A model generated the notes under the pieces. It did no database searches. It saw only the letters and a program-made list of their open reading frames with translations, and was not told the DNA's origin. A program made the position numbers and the translations under genes. 45,196 nucleotides of DNA, taken from CAYVFC01 sp964450715 (GTDB lineage: Bacteria; Myxococcota_A; Polyangia; Polyangiales; JAFGIB01). This document shows positions 32,627 to 40,326 of the stretch, in pieces (positions within the stretch are counted from its first letter, which is position 1; each line of letters starts with the position of its first letter). Where the stretch lies: positions 1 through 45,196 of the forward strand of contig CAYVFC010000058.1 in the NCBI GenBank assembly GCA_964450715.1. The letters run 5' to 3'.

Positions 32627-33226
32627 ATGAAAAACCGCTCCTTTGACAAGGCCTACTACGACCGCTTCTACGGCGACCCGGGCTGCAGCGTTGCCGACCG
32701 GCAGAGTATCGCGCGTCTCGGCGACATGGTGTGCGCCTACCTCAAGTACCTGCAACTTCCGGTCGATAGCGTGCTCGACCTGGGTTGCGGGCTCGGGTAC
32801 TGGCGGGCGGTCATCCGCCGCCACTTTCCCGCTGCCGAGTACACCGGGGTCGAGTACAGCGATTACCTCTGCCGGGAGCACGGGTGGGTACGGGGCTCGG
32901 TAGTGGACTACCGCGCCGACGAGCCGGCCGACCTGGTCATCTGCCAGGGCGTGCTGCAGTACCTGAACGCGCGCGACGCGCGGCGCGCCATCGCCAACCT
33001 GGGAAGGCTCACCTCGGGCGTCCTCTACCTGGAAGCGCTGACCGACCGTGACTGGAAGGAGAATTGCGAGCGGGGCGTCACCGACGGTGAAGTGTACCTG
33101 CGTAGCGCGGAATTCTATCTACGCGCCCTGGGCAAGAGCTTTTTCTCGGCGGGCGGCGGACTGTTCCTGCATCGAGACAGCGGGGCCGTGCTTTACGACC
33201 TGGAGCGCGGCGCCAGCGTCTGCTAA
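32627..33226 (+). CDS. Class I SAM-dependent methyltransferase
   Basis: A 199-residue Rossmann-fold methyltransferase. Motif I is SVLDLGCGLGYW (about 45-56). An acidic residue ends strand 2 in YTGVEYSDY, and motif IV is DLVICQGVLQYL. The C-terminus (SGAVLYDLERG) completes the fold. It begins MKNRSFDKAYYDRFYGD, a common start for small-molecule methyltransferases. ATG 32627 is chosen because of that start; the frame is open to 32474. Substrate not evident. It ends 10 bases before proS, so the two are likely co-transcribed. Confidence 0.85.
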   Translation: MKNRSFDKAYYDRFYGDPGCSVADRQSIARLGDMVCAYLKYLQLPVDSVLDLGCGLGYWRAVIRRHFPAAEYTGVEYSDYLCREHGWVRGSVVDYRADEPADLVICQGVLQYLNARDARRAIANLGRLTSGVLYLEALTDRDWKENCERGVTDGEVYLRSAEFYLRALGKSFFSAGGGLFLHRDSGAVLYDLERGASVC

Positions 33227-33236
33227 TTGGGGCGCC

Positions 33237-34976
33237 ATGCACTACTCCAGAGCCTTCATCCCCACGGTCAAGGAAGTCCCCCGGGACGCGACCATGCCCT
33301 CGCACATCCTGTTGCTGCGCGGCGGCTATATCCGCCTGGTGGGCGCCGGCATCTATGAGCTTTTGCCGCTCGGTCTGCGGGTGCTCAACAAGATCGCGGC
33401 CATCGTGCGCGAGGAGATGGATCGGGCCGGCGCGCACGAGCTGCTGATGCCGGCCCTGCTGCCCGCCGAGTACTTCAAGGAGACCGGGCGCTGGGAAAGC
33501 TTCGGCGACAACCTGCTGCGGCTCAAGGACCGCAAGGGGGCCGACTGCCACCTGGGCCCCACCCACGAGGAGATCATCACCGATCTGGCGCGGCGCGAGG
33601 TCCGCAGCTACCGGCAGCTGCCGCTCAACCTCTACCAGATCCAGACCAAGTTCCGCGACGAGCCGCGGCCGCGCGCGGGCCTCTTGCGCTGCCGCGAGTT
33701 CGTGATGAAGGACGCCTACAGCTTTGATGCGGACGATGCCTCGGCGCTTCTGAGCTACGAGAAGATGCGGGAGTGCTACCACCGTATCTTCCGGCGTCTG
33801 GGCCTGAAGTATCGGGTGGTGGAGGCCGACTCGGGCGCCATGGGCGGCTCGTCCAGCGCCGAGTTCCAGGTGCTGGCTGCCACGGGCGAGGACAACATCG
33901 TGGCCTGCAGCAAGTGCCAGTACGCGGCCAACCTGGAGGTCGCCGCCGCCGCGCAGCAACCGGCCGGCGACGCGATCGCCGAGCCCCCCGGACGGCCGGA
34001 AAAGGTGGCCACGCCGGGCAAGCGGACCATCGATGAGGTGGTGGCCTTCCTGGGCGAGGGCCTGACCCCGGCCAATATGCTCAAGAGCCTGATCTACCAG
34101 GGGGGCGGCCGCACGGTGATGACCGTGGTCCGCGGCGACCACGAGGTGAACGAGGTCAAGCTGGCGCGTTACCTGGGGGTGGACGAGGTCTTCTTGGCCG
34201 ACGACGCCGAGGTGCAGCGGGTCACGGGCGCTCCGGTGGGCTTCGCCGGCCCGGTGGGGTTCGAGGGCGAGATGGTGGCCGACCTGGCGGTGGGCCAGGT
34301 AACGAACGGCGTGACCGGAGCCAACGAGAAGGACGCGCACCTGCGCAATGTACGCCATGGCAGGGATTTCCAGGCGCCGCTCTGCGATCTACGCAACGTG
34401 AACGAGGGAGACCCGTGCATCCGCTGTGGTTCGCCGCTGGAGCTGTACCGCGGCATCGAGGCCGGCCACATCTTCGTGCTGGGCACCCACTACAGCGCCA
34501 AGATGGGGGCGGATTTCCTGGACGAAAAAGGGGAGAAGAAGCCGCTGGTGATGGGCTGCTACGGCATCGGGGTATCGCGCCTGCTGGCCGCGGTGATCGA
34601 GCAGAACCACGACGACAACGGCATCTGCTGGCCTGCCTCCATCGCTCCGTTCCAGGTCATCATCACCCGGCTCGACGCCGCCGGGCGCATCGCCGAGGTG
34701 GCGGCCGATCTTTACGAGCAGTTGACGTCGCGAGGCGTCCAGGTGCTGCTGGACGATCGCGACGAGCGCCCGGGGGTCAAGTTCAAGGACGCGGATCTGC
34801 TGGGCATTCCGCTGCGCATCACGGTTGGCGCCCGGGGCCTGGAAAAGGGCGGCATCGAGATCAAACGCCGGAGCGGGAGCGCGGGCGCGGAGCTGGTGCC
34901 GGTCGACAGCTGCTTGCAGACGGTCCTGGGCATGCTGGAAGCGGGCAAGGCGGAACCGGCCCGGGCCGCGGGGTAG
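33237..34976 (+). CDS. proS: Prolyl-tRNA synthetase
   Basis: Class II aminoacyl-tRNA synthetase that charges tRNA(Pro), cytoplasmic, 579 residues, the length of the bacterial type with the INS editing domain. Class II motifs: motif 1 around LLPLGLRVLNKIAAIVREEM; motif 2 as FRDEPRPRAGLLRCREFVMKD, split as TKFRDE and RCREFVMKDAYSF; motif 3 as GCYGIGVSRLLAAVIEQ. The editing insert spans about residues 225-385 and includes the trans-editing-like segment TPANMLKSLIYQ. The anticodon-binding domain ends the protein. ATG 33237 matches the conserved N-terminus (MHYSRAFIPT). Confidence 0.97.
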   Translation: MHYSRAFIPTVKEVPRDATMPSHILLLRGGYIRLVGAGIYELLPLGLRVLNKIAAIVREEMDRAGAHELLMPALLPAEYFKETGRWESFGDNLLRLKDRKGADCHLGPTHEEIITDLARREVRSYRQLPLNLYQIQTKFRDEPRPRAGLLRCREFVMKDAYSFDADDASALLSYEKMRECYHRIFRRLGLKYRVVEADSGAMGGSSSAEFQVLAATGEDNIVACSKCQYAANLEVAAAAQQPAGDAIAEPPGRPEKVATPGKRTIDEVVAFLGEGLTPANMLKSLIYQGGGRTVMTVVRGDHEVNEVKLARYLGVDEVFLADDAEVQRVTGAPVGFAGPVGFEGEMVADLAVGQVTNGVTGANEKDAHLRNVRHGRDFQAPLCDLRNVNEGDPCIRCGSPLELYRGIEAGHIFVLGTHYSAKMGADFLDEKGEKKPLVMGCYGIGVSRLLAAVIEQNHDDNGICWPASIAPFQVIITRLDAAGRIAEVAADLYEQLTSRGVQVLLDDRDERPGVKFKDADLLGIPLRITVGARGLEKGGIEIKRRSGSAGAELVPVDSCLQTVLGMLEAGKAEPARAAG

Positions 34977-35324
34977 AGAAGACGAGAGCTGACCCGATCC
35001 GGGGACAGGGGCGCCGACGCGCGCGCCCCCAAACGGCCTTTTTTAGGGACGAATCGCTAAATCTTCGCCATAACCCTGACCGGAACTAACAATTTTTTTG
35101 TCCGCGGGGGATAGTGGGTGATCTAGGTGCGGGGTGTACATTTTACCACATCGACGCGGTTCCATCCGGGCCCGGTCGAAAGCGCGCGAAGTTGAAGAAA
35201 GCCTGTACGGAGAACGTCGTAGCTGTGTGACCGGTATCGCTTCCACGGCTTGCTCACGATCGAGCGGGTGGTCGCCCACGCACGGATTACTGGCGGGGCT
35301 TTTCAGCAAATGAGGATGGGAAAA
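34977..35324. other. Intergenic region between proS and the DUF1329 gene
   Basis: The first part holds the proposed proS terminator (35008-35044). The rest should contain the promoter of the DUF1329 gene. GAAAGCCTGTA near 35196 recurs in the hairpin at 36687, possibly by chance. No gene is supported. Confidence 0.45.
35008..35044 (+). terminator. Probable terminator of proS
   Basis: GGGGCGC (35008-35014) can pair with GCGCCCC (35023-35029). The stem is followed by AAACGGCC and then six T. The T-run is displaced from the stem, so strength is uncertain. Confidence 0.45.
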
Positions 35325-36620
35325 ATGGATACAAAAAGGACCAGGGTTTTTCGCTCTATCTTAGCGGTCGCGGTGTTGACCGCATGTTTCGCTTACGCCG
35401 ATACCCCGGCCAGCGCGGACGGCAAGATCACCGCCGAGAACTGGGGAGAGATGGTGGGTTTCAAGCCCGATCTGTCCAACATTCCGTTCGAGCCGGGCAA
35501 GGTCATCGCCAAGTGGAATGTGGACAAGATCAAGCACATGGTCCCGCCGGGGCTGATGCGGATGATCAAGAAGTACGAGCTGCGCATGACGCTCCGCGAG
35601 TACAAGCCGGTGCATCCGTCGCAGGGCTACATCGCGGCCACCAACAAGTACCGGGGCAAGGCCAAGGTCATCAAGACCGGTAAGGATATCCGCAAGCGGG
35701 GGCTGAAGGGATACGTGGCCGGGCTGCCCTTTCCCCAGCCCAAGAACGGGCTGGAGGTGGCCTGGAACTACGACTCCATGTACGGCGGCGACGACGGCAA
35801 GCTGATCTACGACACCATCTGGGTGTCCGCGTCGACCGGAGTCGAGCACACCGAGACCTGGGAGTGGTCCTTCATCATGCGGACCATCAGCCGCACCGAC
35901 ATCGATCCCAAGCCGGCCATCCCGGAGTACAAGGCCAAGGGGATCAAGTACGTATCCACCACCAAGTGCATCGCCCCTTACGACAAGAAGGGCTTCAGCG
36001 CGGTCTACTCCCGCTCGGTCGAGCCCCTCGACATGCAGGGTCACGTCTACGTACCGGCCATGCGCCGCATCATCCGCAACACCTTCGGCACCCGGGGCGA
36101 CACCTGGAACGCCACCGATTATCTCTACGAGGACGTCCGCGGTTACATGGGCTACCCAGAGTGGATGAAGTGGAAGCTCATCGGCAAGAAGACCATCCTG
36201 CTGCCCATGCACGACGGTACCAGGCGGAGCAAGGACCCCAAGCGGAACTACGAGATCGACAAGTGGCCGCACTGGAATCCCAAGGCCAAGTGGGAGCCGC
36301 GGCCGGTCTACGTGCTGGACGTGCGGCCCAAGATCCCCGACTACCCTTATAGCCGGCAGACCTTTTACGTGGACGCCGAGACCTTCGGCATCCTGTACAA
36401 GGAGTCCTACGACAAGAAGGGCGACCTGTGGAAGATCGTGCTGGGCGGCTGGAACGAGCCCCCGGACATGAACACGGCTCCCATGGATCCCGGGATCGCC
36501 ATCGTGGTCGATTTCCAGGCCGAGCACGCCACCCTGACCAACATCCAGAAGACCTACGTGAACTCGAGGTTGAGCCCGAAGAAGTTCACCATCTCCAACC
36601 TGCGCAAGACCTCCCGCTAG
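35325..36620 (+). CDS. Exported DUF1329 protein
   Basis: A 431-residue protein with a signal peptide (MDTKRTRVFRSILAVAVLTA, cleavage after ASA near residue 30) and a mature DUF1329 domain. DUF1329 is related in fold to LolB-like and outer-membrane-associated lipid carriers. Family features seen include GKITAENWGEMVGF, GLPFPQP, an aromatic-rich centre (YPEWMKWKLIGKK) and a C-terminus with DFQAEHATL. Three in-frame ATGs (35310, 35316, 35325) lie together; 35325 has GAGGATGGG upstream. Downstream lie a YCF48-like gene and an RND transporter, the usual partners of DUF1329 genes. A strong terminator follows the stop, so the downstream pair may need its own promoter or read-through. Confidence 0.88.
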   Translation: MDTKRTRVFRSILAVAVLTACFAYADTPASADGKITAENWGEMVGFKPDLSNIPFEPGKVIAKWNVDKIKHMVPPGLMRMIKKYELRMTLREYKPVHPSQGYIAATNKYRGKAKVIKTGKDIRKRGLKGYVAGLPFPQPKNGLEVAWNYDSMYGGDDGKLIYDTIWVSASTGVEHTETWEWSFIMRTISRTDIDPKPAIPEYKAKGIKYVSTTKCIAPYDKKGFSAVYSRSVEPLDMQGHVYVPAMRRIIRNTFGTRGDTWNATDYLYEDVRGYMGYPEWMKWKLIGKKTILLPMHDGTRRSKDPKRNYEIDKWPHWNPKAKWEPRPVYVLDVRPKIPDYPYSRQTFYVDAETFGILYKESYDKKGDLWKIVLGGWNEPPDMNTAPMDPGIAIVVDFQAEHATLTNIQKTYVNSRLSPKKFTISNLRKTSR

Positions 36621-36632
36621 ACCCCGCTCGTC

Positions 36633-36665
36633 GGCGCCCGGGAGCGAACCCGGGCGCCCCTTTTT
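36633..36665 (+). terminator. Strong intrinsic terminator after the DUF1329 gene
   Basis: A perfect 10-bp stem GGCGCCCGGG / CCCGGGCGCC with loop AGCGAA is followed by CCTTTTT. It lies 12 bases after the stop codon. Confidence 0.9.
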
Positions 36666-36686
36666 GTTCGCGTATATGGAAGTAAC

Positions 36687-36724
36687 GAAAGCCTGTATGC
36701 TGGCCATGCAGGCTTTCCCTTTTT
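36687..36724 (+). terminator. Second terminator-like hairpin, directly upstream of the YCF48-like start
   Basis: A 13-bp stem GAAAGCCTGTATG / CATGCAGGCTTTC (one T-G wobble) with loop CTGGC is followed by CCTTTTT. It ends 19 bases before ATG 36744. It could back up the preceding terminator or work as an attenuator of the downstream operon. Confidence 0.8.
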
Positions 36725-36743
36725 ACCCATGAAAGGGAACACC

Positions 36744-37808
36744 ATGTTTTCCAGACCACCCGTCTACCTGGCGGTAGCGCTGCTGGCGCTCGCCCTGGCC
36801 GCCTCCCCGGTCCTGGCCGGGGGGCTTGAGGGCATCTCCCACCGCGACAAGATCTACGACATGGCCATGCGCGGGGACGAGATCTTCGCCGTGGGCTTTC
36901 CCGGGCTGTTGCTGCACTCGGCCGATCGCGGCCAGAGCTGGGAGCTCATCGATATCGGCACCGAGGACGCCTTGTTCGCCGTCGACGTCGCCGCGGATGG
37001 CAAGGGGGTGATCACGGGCCGCTCGGGCACGGTCTACACCAGCTCTGACGGCGGCAAGAGCTGGAACCGGCAGAAGAGCGACGTTAAGGAGCACCTGTTC
37101 GACGTGCAGGTGCGGCCGGGCGGAAAGGTCTGGGCGGTGGGCCACTTCGGCACCATCATCCACAGCACGGACGGCGGCAAGAGCTGGACCGCGCAGCAAT
37201 ACGACGCCAGCCTGCCCGAGCTTCCCGAGGCGGAAGGGGAACAGGGCGAGCACGGGGAAGGGCGCGACGAACGCATCTCCATCGCCGAGTGGGAGAACGA
37301 GGGCGCGGTGGAGGAGGCGCGGCTGAACGCGGTCTGCTTCGTCGACGACCAGCAGGGCTGGATCGGCGGCGAGTTCGGACTGGTGCTGCACACCACCGAC
37401 GGCGGCAAGAGCTGGAAGCGGCAGGTTAACAGCGCGGGCAAGCTGCTCTTCTCCCTGCGCGCGGTCGACGCCCGGCACCTGCTGGCCACCGGCGTGGAGG
37501 GCAACCTGGTCGAGACCCGCGACGGCGGACAGACCTGGGAGACGGTGGACGCCGGGGTCGAGGAGCACCTGCTGGACGTCTGGCCGGTGGGAGACGGGTA
37601 CTACGTGGTAGGCCGGGACGGCGTGGTGCTGGCTCGCCAGGGGGCGGATAAACCGTTCAAGCGGCTGGATCTGGGCATCTACGCCTGGTTGGGCACGGTC
37701 CGCTTCCTGGACGACAAGACGGGCTTCGTGGCCGGAGGTCGCGGGTTTCTGCTCAAGACGACTGACGCGGGCGCCGGCTGGCAGCGCCTCTCACCGGAAG
37801 GTAGGTAG
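36744..37808 (+). CDS. Exported YCF48-like (Asp-box) beta-propeller protein
   Basis: A 354-residue exported protein. A signal peptide (cleavage near LAGGLEG) is followed by repeats with the Asp-box pattern DxGxxW: DRGQSW, DGGKSW (three times), DGGQTW and DAGAGW. Such YCF48/photosystem-II-stability-factor-like propellers occur beside RND transporters outside photosynthetic bacteria, where they probably act in the periplasm as partners of the pump. A Glu-rich insert (PEAEGEQGEHGEGRDE) interrupts the propeller around residue 160. ATG 36744 has AAAGGG six bases before it; ATG 36729 also reads in frame. The RND gene begins two bases after the stop, so the two are coupled. Confidence 0.85.
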   Translation: MFSRPPVYLAVALLALALAASPVLAGGLEGISHRDKIYDMAMRGDEIFAVGFPGLLLHSADRGQSWELIDIGTEDALFAVDVAADGKGVITGRSGTVYTSSDGGKSWNRQKSDVKEHLFDVQVRPGGKVWAVGHFGTIIHSTDGGKSWTAQQYDASLPELPEAEGEQGEHGEGRDERISIAEWENEGAVEEARLNAVCFVDDQQGWIGGEFGLVLHTTDGGKSWKRQVNSAGKLLFSLRAVDARHLLATGVEGNLVETRDGGQTWETVDAGVEEHLLDVWPVGDGYYVVGRDGVVLARQGADKPFKRLDLGIYAWLGTVRFLDDKTGFVAGGRGFLLKTTDAGAGWQRLSPEGR

Positions 37809-37810
37809 TC

Positions 37811-40114
37811 ATGGTCGAAAACATCGGCAGGCTCATCCTGCGCCAGCGCGTGGTGGTATTGCTGGTAATCCTCGGATTGACCGGCTTCTTCGGGTACAAG
37901 GCGAGCCAGACAGAGATCTCCAGTCCGGTCATCGATCTGTTCCCCTCGACCCACCCCTACGTGGAGACCTTCATCAAGTACAGCCCGGTCTTCGGCGGGG
38001 CCGACCGGGTCGTCATCCAGCTCGAGGTCGAGAACGGGGACGTCTTCAACATCGAGACGCTGGCAAAGGTGCAGCGCATCACCAAGGCGCTGGAGCTGCT
38101 GCCCGCCGTCAACAACTACCAGGTGCTCTCTCTGGCTCAGAAGAAGGTAAAGGAGCAGGTCAACGACTCGGTGCTGGGGCTGCGCTACGTGCCGCTGATG
38201 TGGCCCAAGGTTCCGGAGACGCAGGAACAGCTCGACGACCTCAGGCGGCGCGTCTACCGCAACGAGCGGCTCCACGGCGGCCTGGTCTCGCTGGACGACA
38301 AGGCGACGCTGATCATCGGCGGCTTCTTCGCCGACAAGCTCGACCCCAAGGCGACCTACCTGGCCATCGAGAAGATCATCGCCGAGGAGGCGGACCAGAA
38401 CCACTCCTTCCAGATGATCGGCCGGCCCATCCTACTGGGCACCATCCTGCACCAGTACCCGCAGCTCATCGTGCTGTTCCTGGCCACGGTGGGCTCGATC
38501 CTGCTGCTGCTGCTGCTCTACTTCCGCGACCTCAGGGGGGTGGTGGTCCCGCTGACCACGGCCCTGGTCTCGGCCATCTGGGGTATCGGGTTCCTCGGAG
38601 TGCTCGGCTACAACTTCGACCCGCTGGTGATCGTGGTTCCCTTCATAATCAGCGCGCGCGCCCTGTCGCACTCGGTGCAGCTGGTGGCGCGCTACATCGA
38701 GGAGTACTTCGAGAAAAGGGACAAGACCGAGGCCTCGGTAGCCGTCTTTAGCGGTCTGTTCAAGCCCGGTATGGTGGCCATCGTCACCGACGCCGCGGGC
38801 GTGATGCTGGTCTGGCTCACCCCCATACCGCTGCTGCAGAAGCTGGCGGTGATGGGCGGCTTCTGGGTGCTGTCCATCGTGGTCAGCGACATGATCCTCA
38901 ACCCGGTCTTTCTCTCCTTTTTGCCCGCGCCCAAGGAGCCCAAGCAGGCGAAGAAAGGGTGGATGGACCGCCTGCTGTACGCCATCGGCAACCTCTGCCT
39001 GGGCAAGCACCGCGTGACCATTCTCGCCGTCACCGGCGTCGTCATGGCGGTCGGTTTCCTCTTCGCCCGCAACCTGGTGGTGGGCGACGTGCATCCCGGT
39101 ACCCCCATGCTCTGGCCCGATTCCAAGTACAACCAGGATACCGATCGCATCGCCAAGAAGTTTCGCAACACCGAGCAGTTCACCGTGGTGGTGGAGGGCG
39201 ACAGCCGCGACGCCATCAAAACCCCGGAGGTGCTCAAGACCATGGCGCTCTTTCAGCGCCACATGGAGGCCATTCCCGAGGTGGGCTCCACCTCGTCCAT
39301 CGCCGACATCCTGCCCCAGACCATCTCGCGGCTGCACAGCGACGATCCCAAGTGGGAGCTGATTCCGGACGACCCGCAGAGCACGGGGCTGTTCACCGAG
39401 CTCATCTTCCAGGGCTCGCAGCCGGGCGATCTGGTCCGCTTCATCACCATCGACAGCCAGAACGCCAACATCAACTGCAACCTGCGCGACCACAAGGGCG
39501 AGACCCTGCGCAAGGTGGTGGCGCACGCCCGCGAGTTCATCGACGAGCACCCGGTAGAGAGGGCGAAATTCCGCCTGGCGGGCGGGCTGGGCGGTTTGAC
39601 CGCGGCCATCAACGAGGAGGTGACCAAGCACCAGGCCCAGGTGACGGTGCTGGCCTTCGGCATCATTTTTATCTTCTGCGCCATCGCCTACCGCTCGCTG
39701 CTGGCCGGGCTGCTCTTCCTGGTGCCGCTCATCCTCTCCAATTACCTGACCTATGCCCTGATGGGCGCGCGGCAGATCGGCCTGGACGTCAACGCCTTAC
39801 CGGTGGTGGCCGTGGGCGTGGGCCTGGGGGTCGACTACGGCCTGTACGTCATCGGCCGCATACAGGAGGAGTTCCGCAAGAGCGGGCAGGTCGACACCGC
39901 GGTGGTCACCGCCATCTGTACCGCGGGCAAAGCGGTGGCCTTCACCGCTGGCACCATGGTCTTCGGCGTGGTCTTCTGGTCCTTCTCCTTCCTCCGCTTC
40001 CAGGCCGACATGGGCACCCTGCTGCTGTTCTGGATGATCATCAGTATGCTGGGCGGGCTCATCCTGCTGCCCACCCTGGTTACCCTCATCAAACCGAAGT
40101 TCATCTTCGGGTGA
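37811..40114 (+). CDS. RND/MMPL-family transporter
   Basis: A 767-residue inner-membrane transporter of the RND superfamily, MMPL/HpnN-like subgroup, whose members move lipids, hopanoids, sterols or other hydrophobic compounds with proton motive force. The architecture is one helix at residues 13-29, a large periplasmic loop (to about 210), five helices, a central linker, then the second half with the same arrangement (helix near 402, periplasmic loop, helices from about 610). GVGLGVDYGLYVIGRI near residue 675 is the helix-4 type motif with the functional Asp. Length is typical of single-subunit RND carriers. It is the last gene of the operon; a palindromic repeat follows the stop. Confidence 0.9.
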   Translation: MVENIGRLILRQRVVVLLVILGLTGFFGYKASQTEISSPVIDLFPSTHPYVETFIKYSPVFGGADRVVIQLEVENGDVFNIETLAKVQRITKALELLPAVNNYQVLSLAQKKVKEQVNDSVLGLRYVPLMWPKVPETQEQLDDLRRRVYRNERLHGGLVSLDDKATLIIGGFFADKLDPKATYLAIEKIIAEEADQNHSFQMIGRPILLGTILHQYPQLIVLFLATVGSILLLLLLYFRDLRGVVVPLTTALVSAIWGIGFLGVLGYNFDPLVIVVPFIISARALSHSVQLVARYIEEYFEKRDKTEASVAVFSGLFKPGMVAIVTDAAGVMLVWLTPIPLLQKLAVMGGFWVLSIVVSDMILNPVFLSFLPAPKEPKQAKKGWMDRLLYAIGNLCLGKHRVTILAVTGVVMAVGFLFARNLVVGDVHPGTPMLWPDSKYNQDTDRIAKKFRNTEQFTVVVEGDSRDAIKTPEVLKTMALFQRHMEAIPEVGSTSSIADILPQTISRLHSDDPKWELIPDDPQSTGLFTELIFQGSQPGDLVRFITIDSQNANINCNLRDHKGETLRKVVAHAREFIDEHPVERAKFRLAGGLGGLTAAINEEVTKHQAQVTVLAFGIIFIFCAIAYRSLLAGLLFLVPLILSNYLTYALMGARQIGLDVNALPVVAVGVGLGVDYGLYVIGRIQEEFRKSGQVDTAVVTAICTAGKAVAFTAGTMVFGVVFWSFSFLRFQADMGTLLLFWMIISMLGGLILLPTLVTLIKPKFIFG

Positions 40115-40154
40115 TAAGACGAGGGCTCGTCGTCGGCAGTCGACGGGTATCGGG

Positions 40155-40223
40155 GGGCGGGGGCAAGCCCGCCCTCCGAACGGTTGCAGCCAGCGACCGT
40201 AGGGGCGGGGCTTGCCCCCGCCC
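40155..40223. repeat. Long imperfect inverted repeat (REP-like) after the RND gene
   Basis: GGGCGGGGGCAAGCCCGCCC (40155-40174) pairs with the 21-base segment at 40203-40223 with a single bulged base. The spacer is 28 bases. A degenerate third copy of the arm occurs at 45067. This pattern of small G/C palindromes in intergenic DNA is typical of REP elements; it may also end transcription. Confidence 0.75.
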
Positions 40224-40326
40224 ATCTCGGGACGCGGGTGGGCGTCGAGGCCGTTTCCGCATTGCCCTACGATCTTCTTTGCCTCGCGGCGCGCAAACGC
40301 GCACAGTAAATATATAGGCGGATGAC

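Noticed and set aside
35361..36707. 448-codon minus-strand frame opposite the DUF1329 gene
   Set aside because: It is a shadow of a recognised gene with a signal peptide and a strong terminator on the plus strand.
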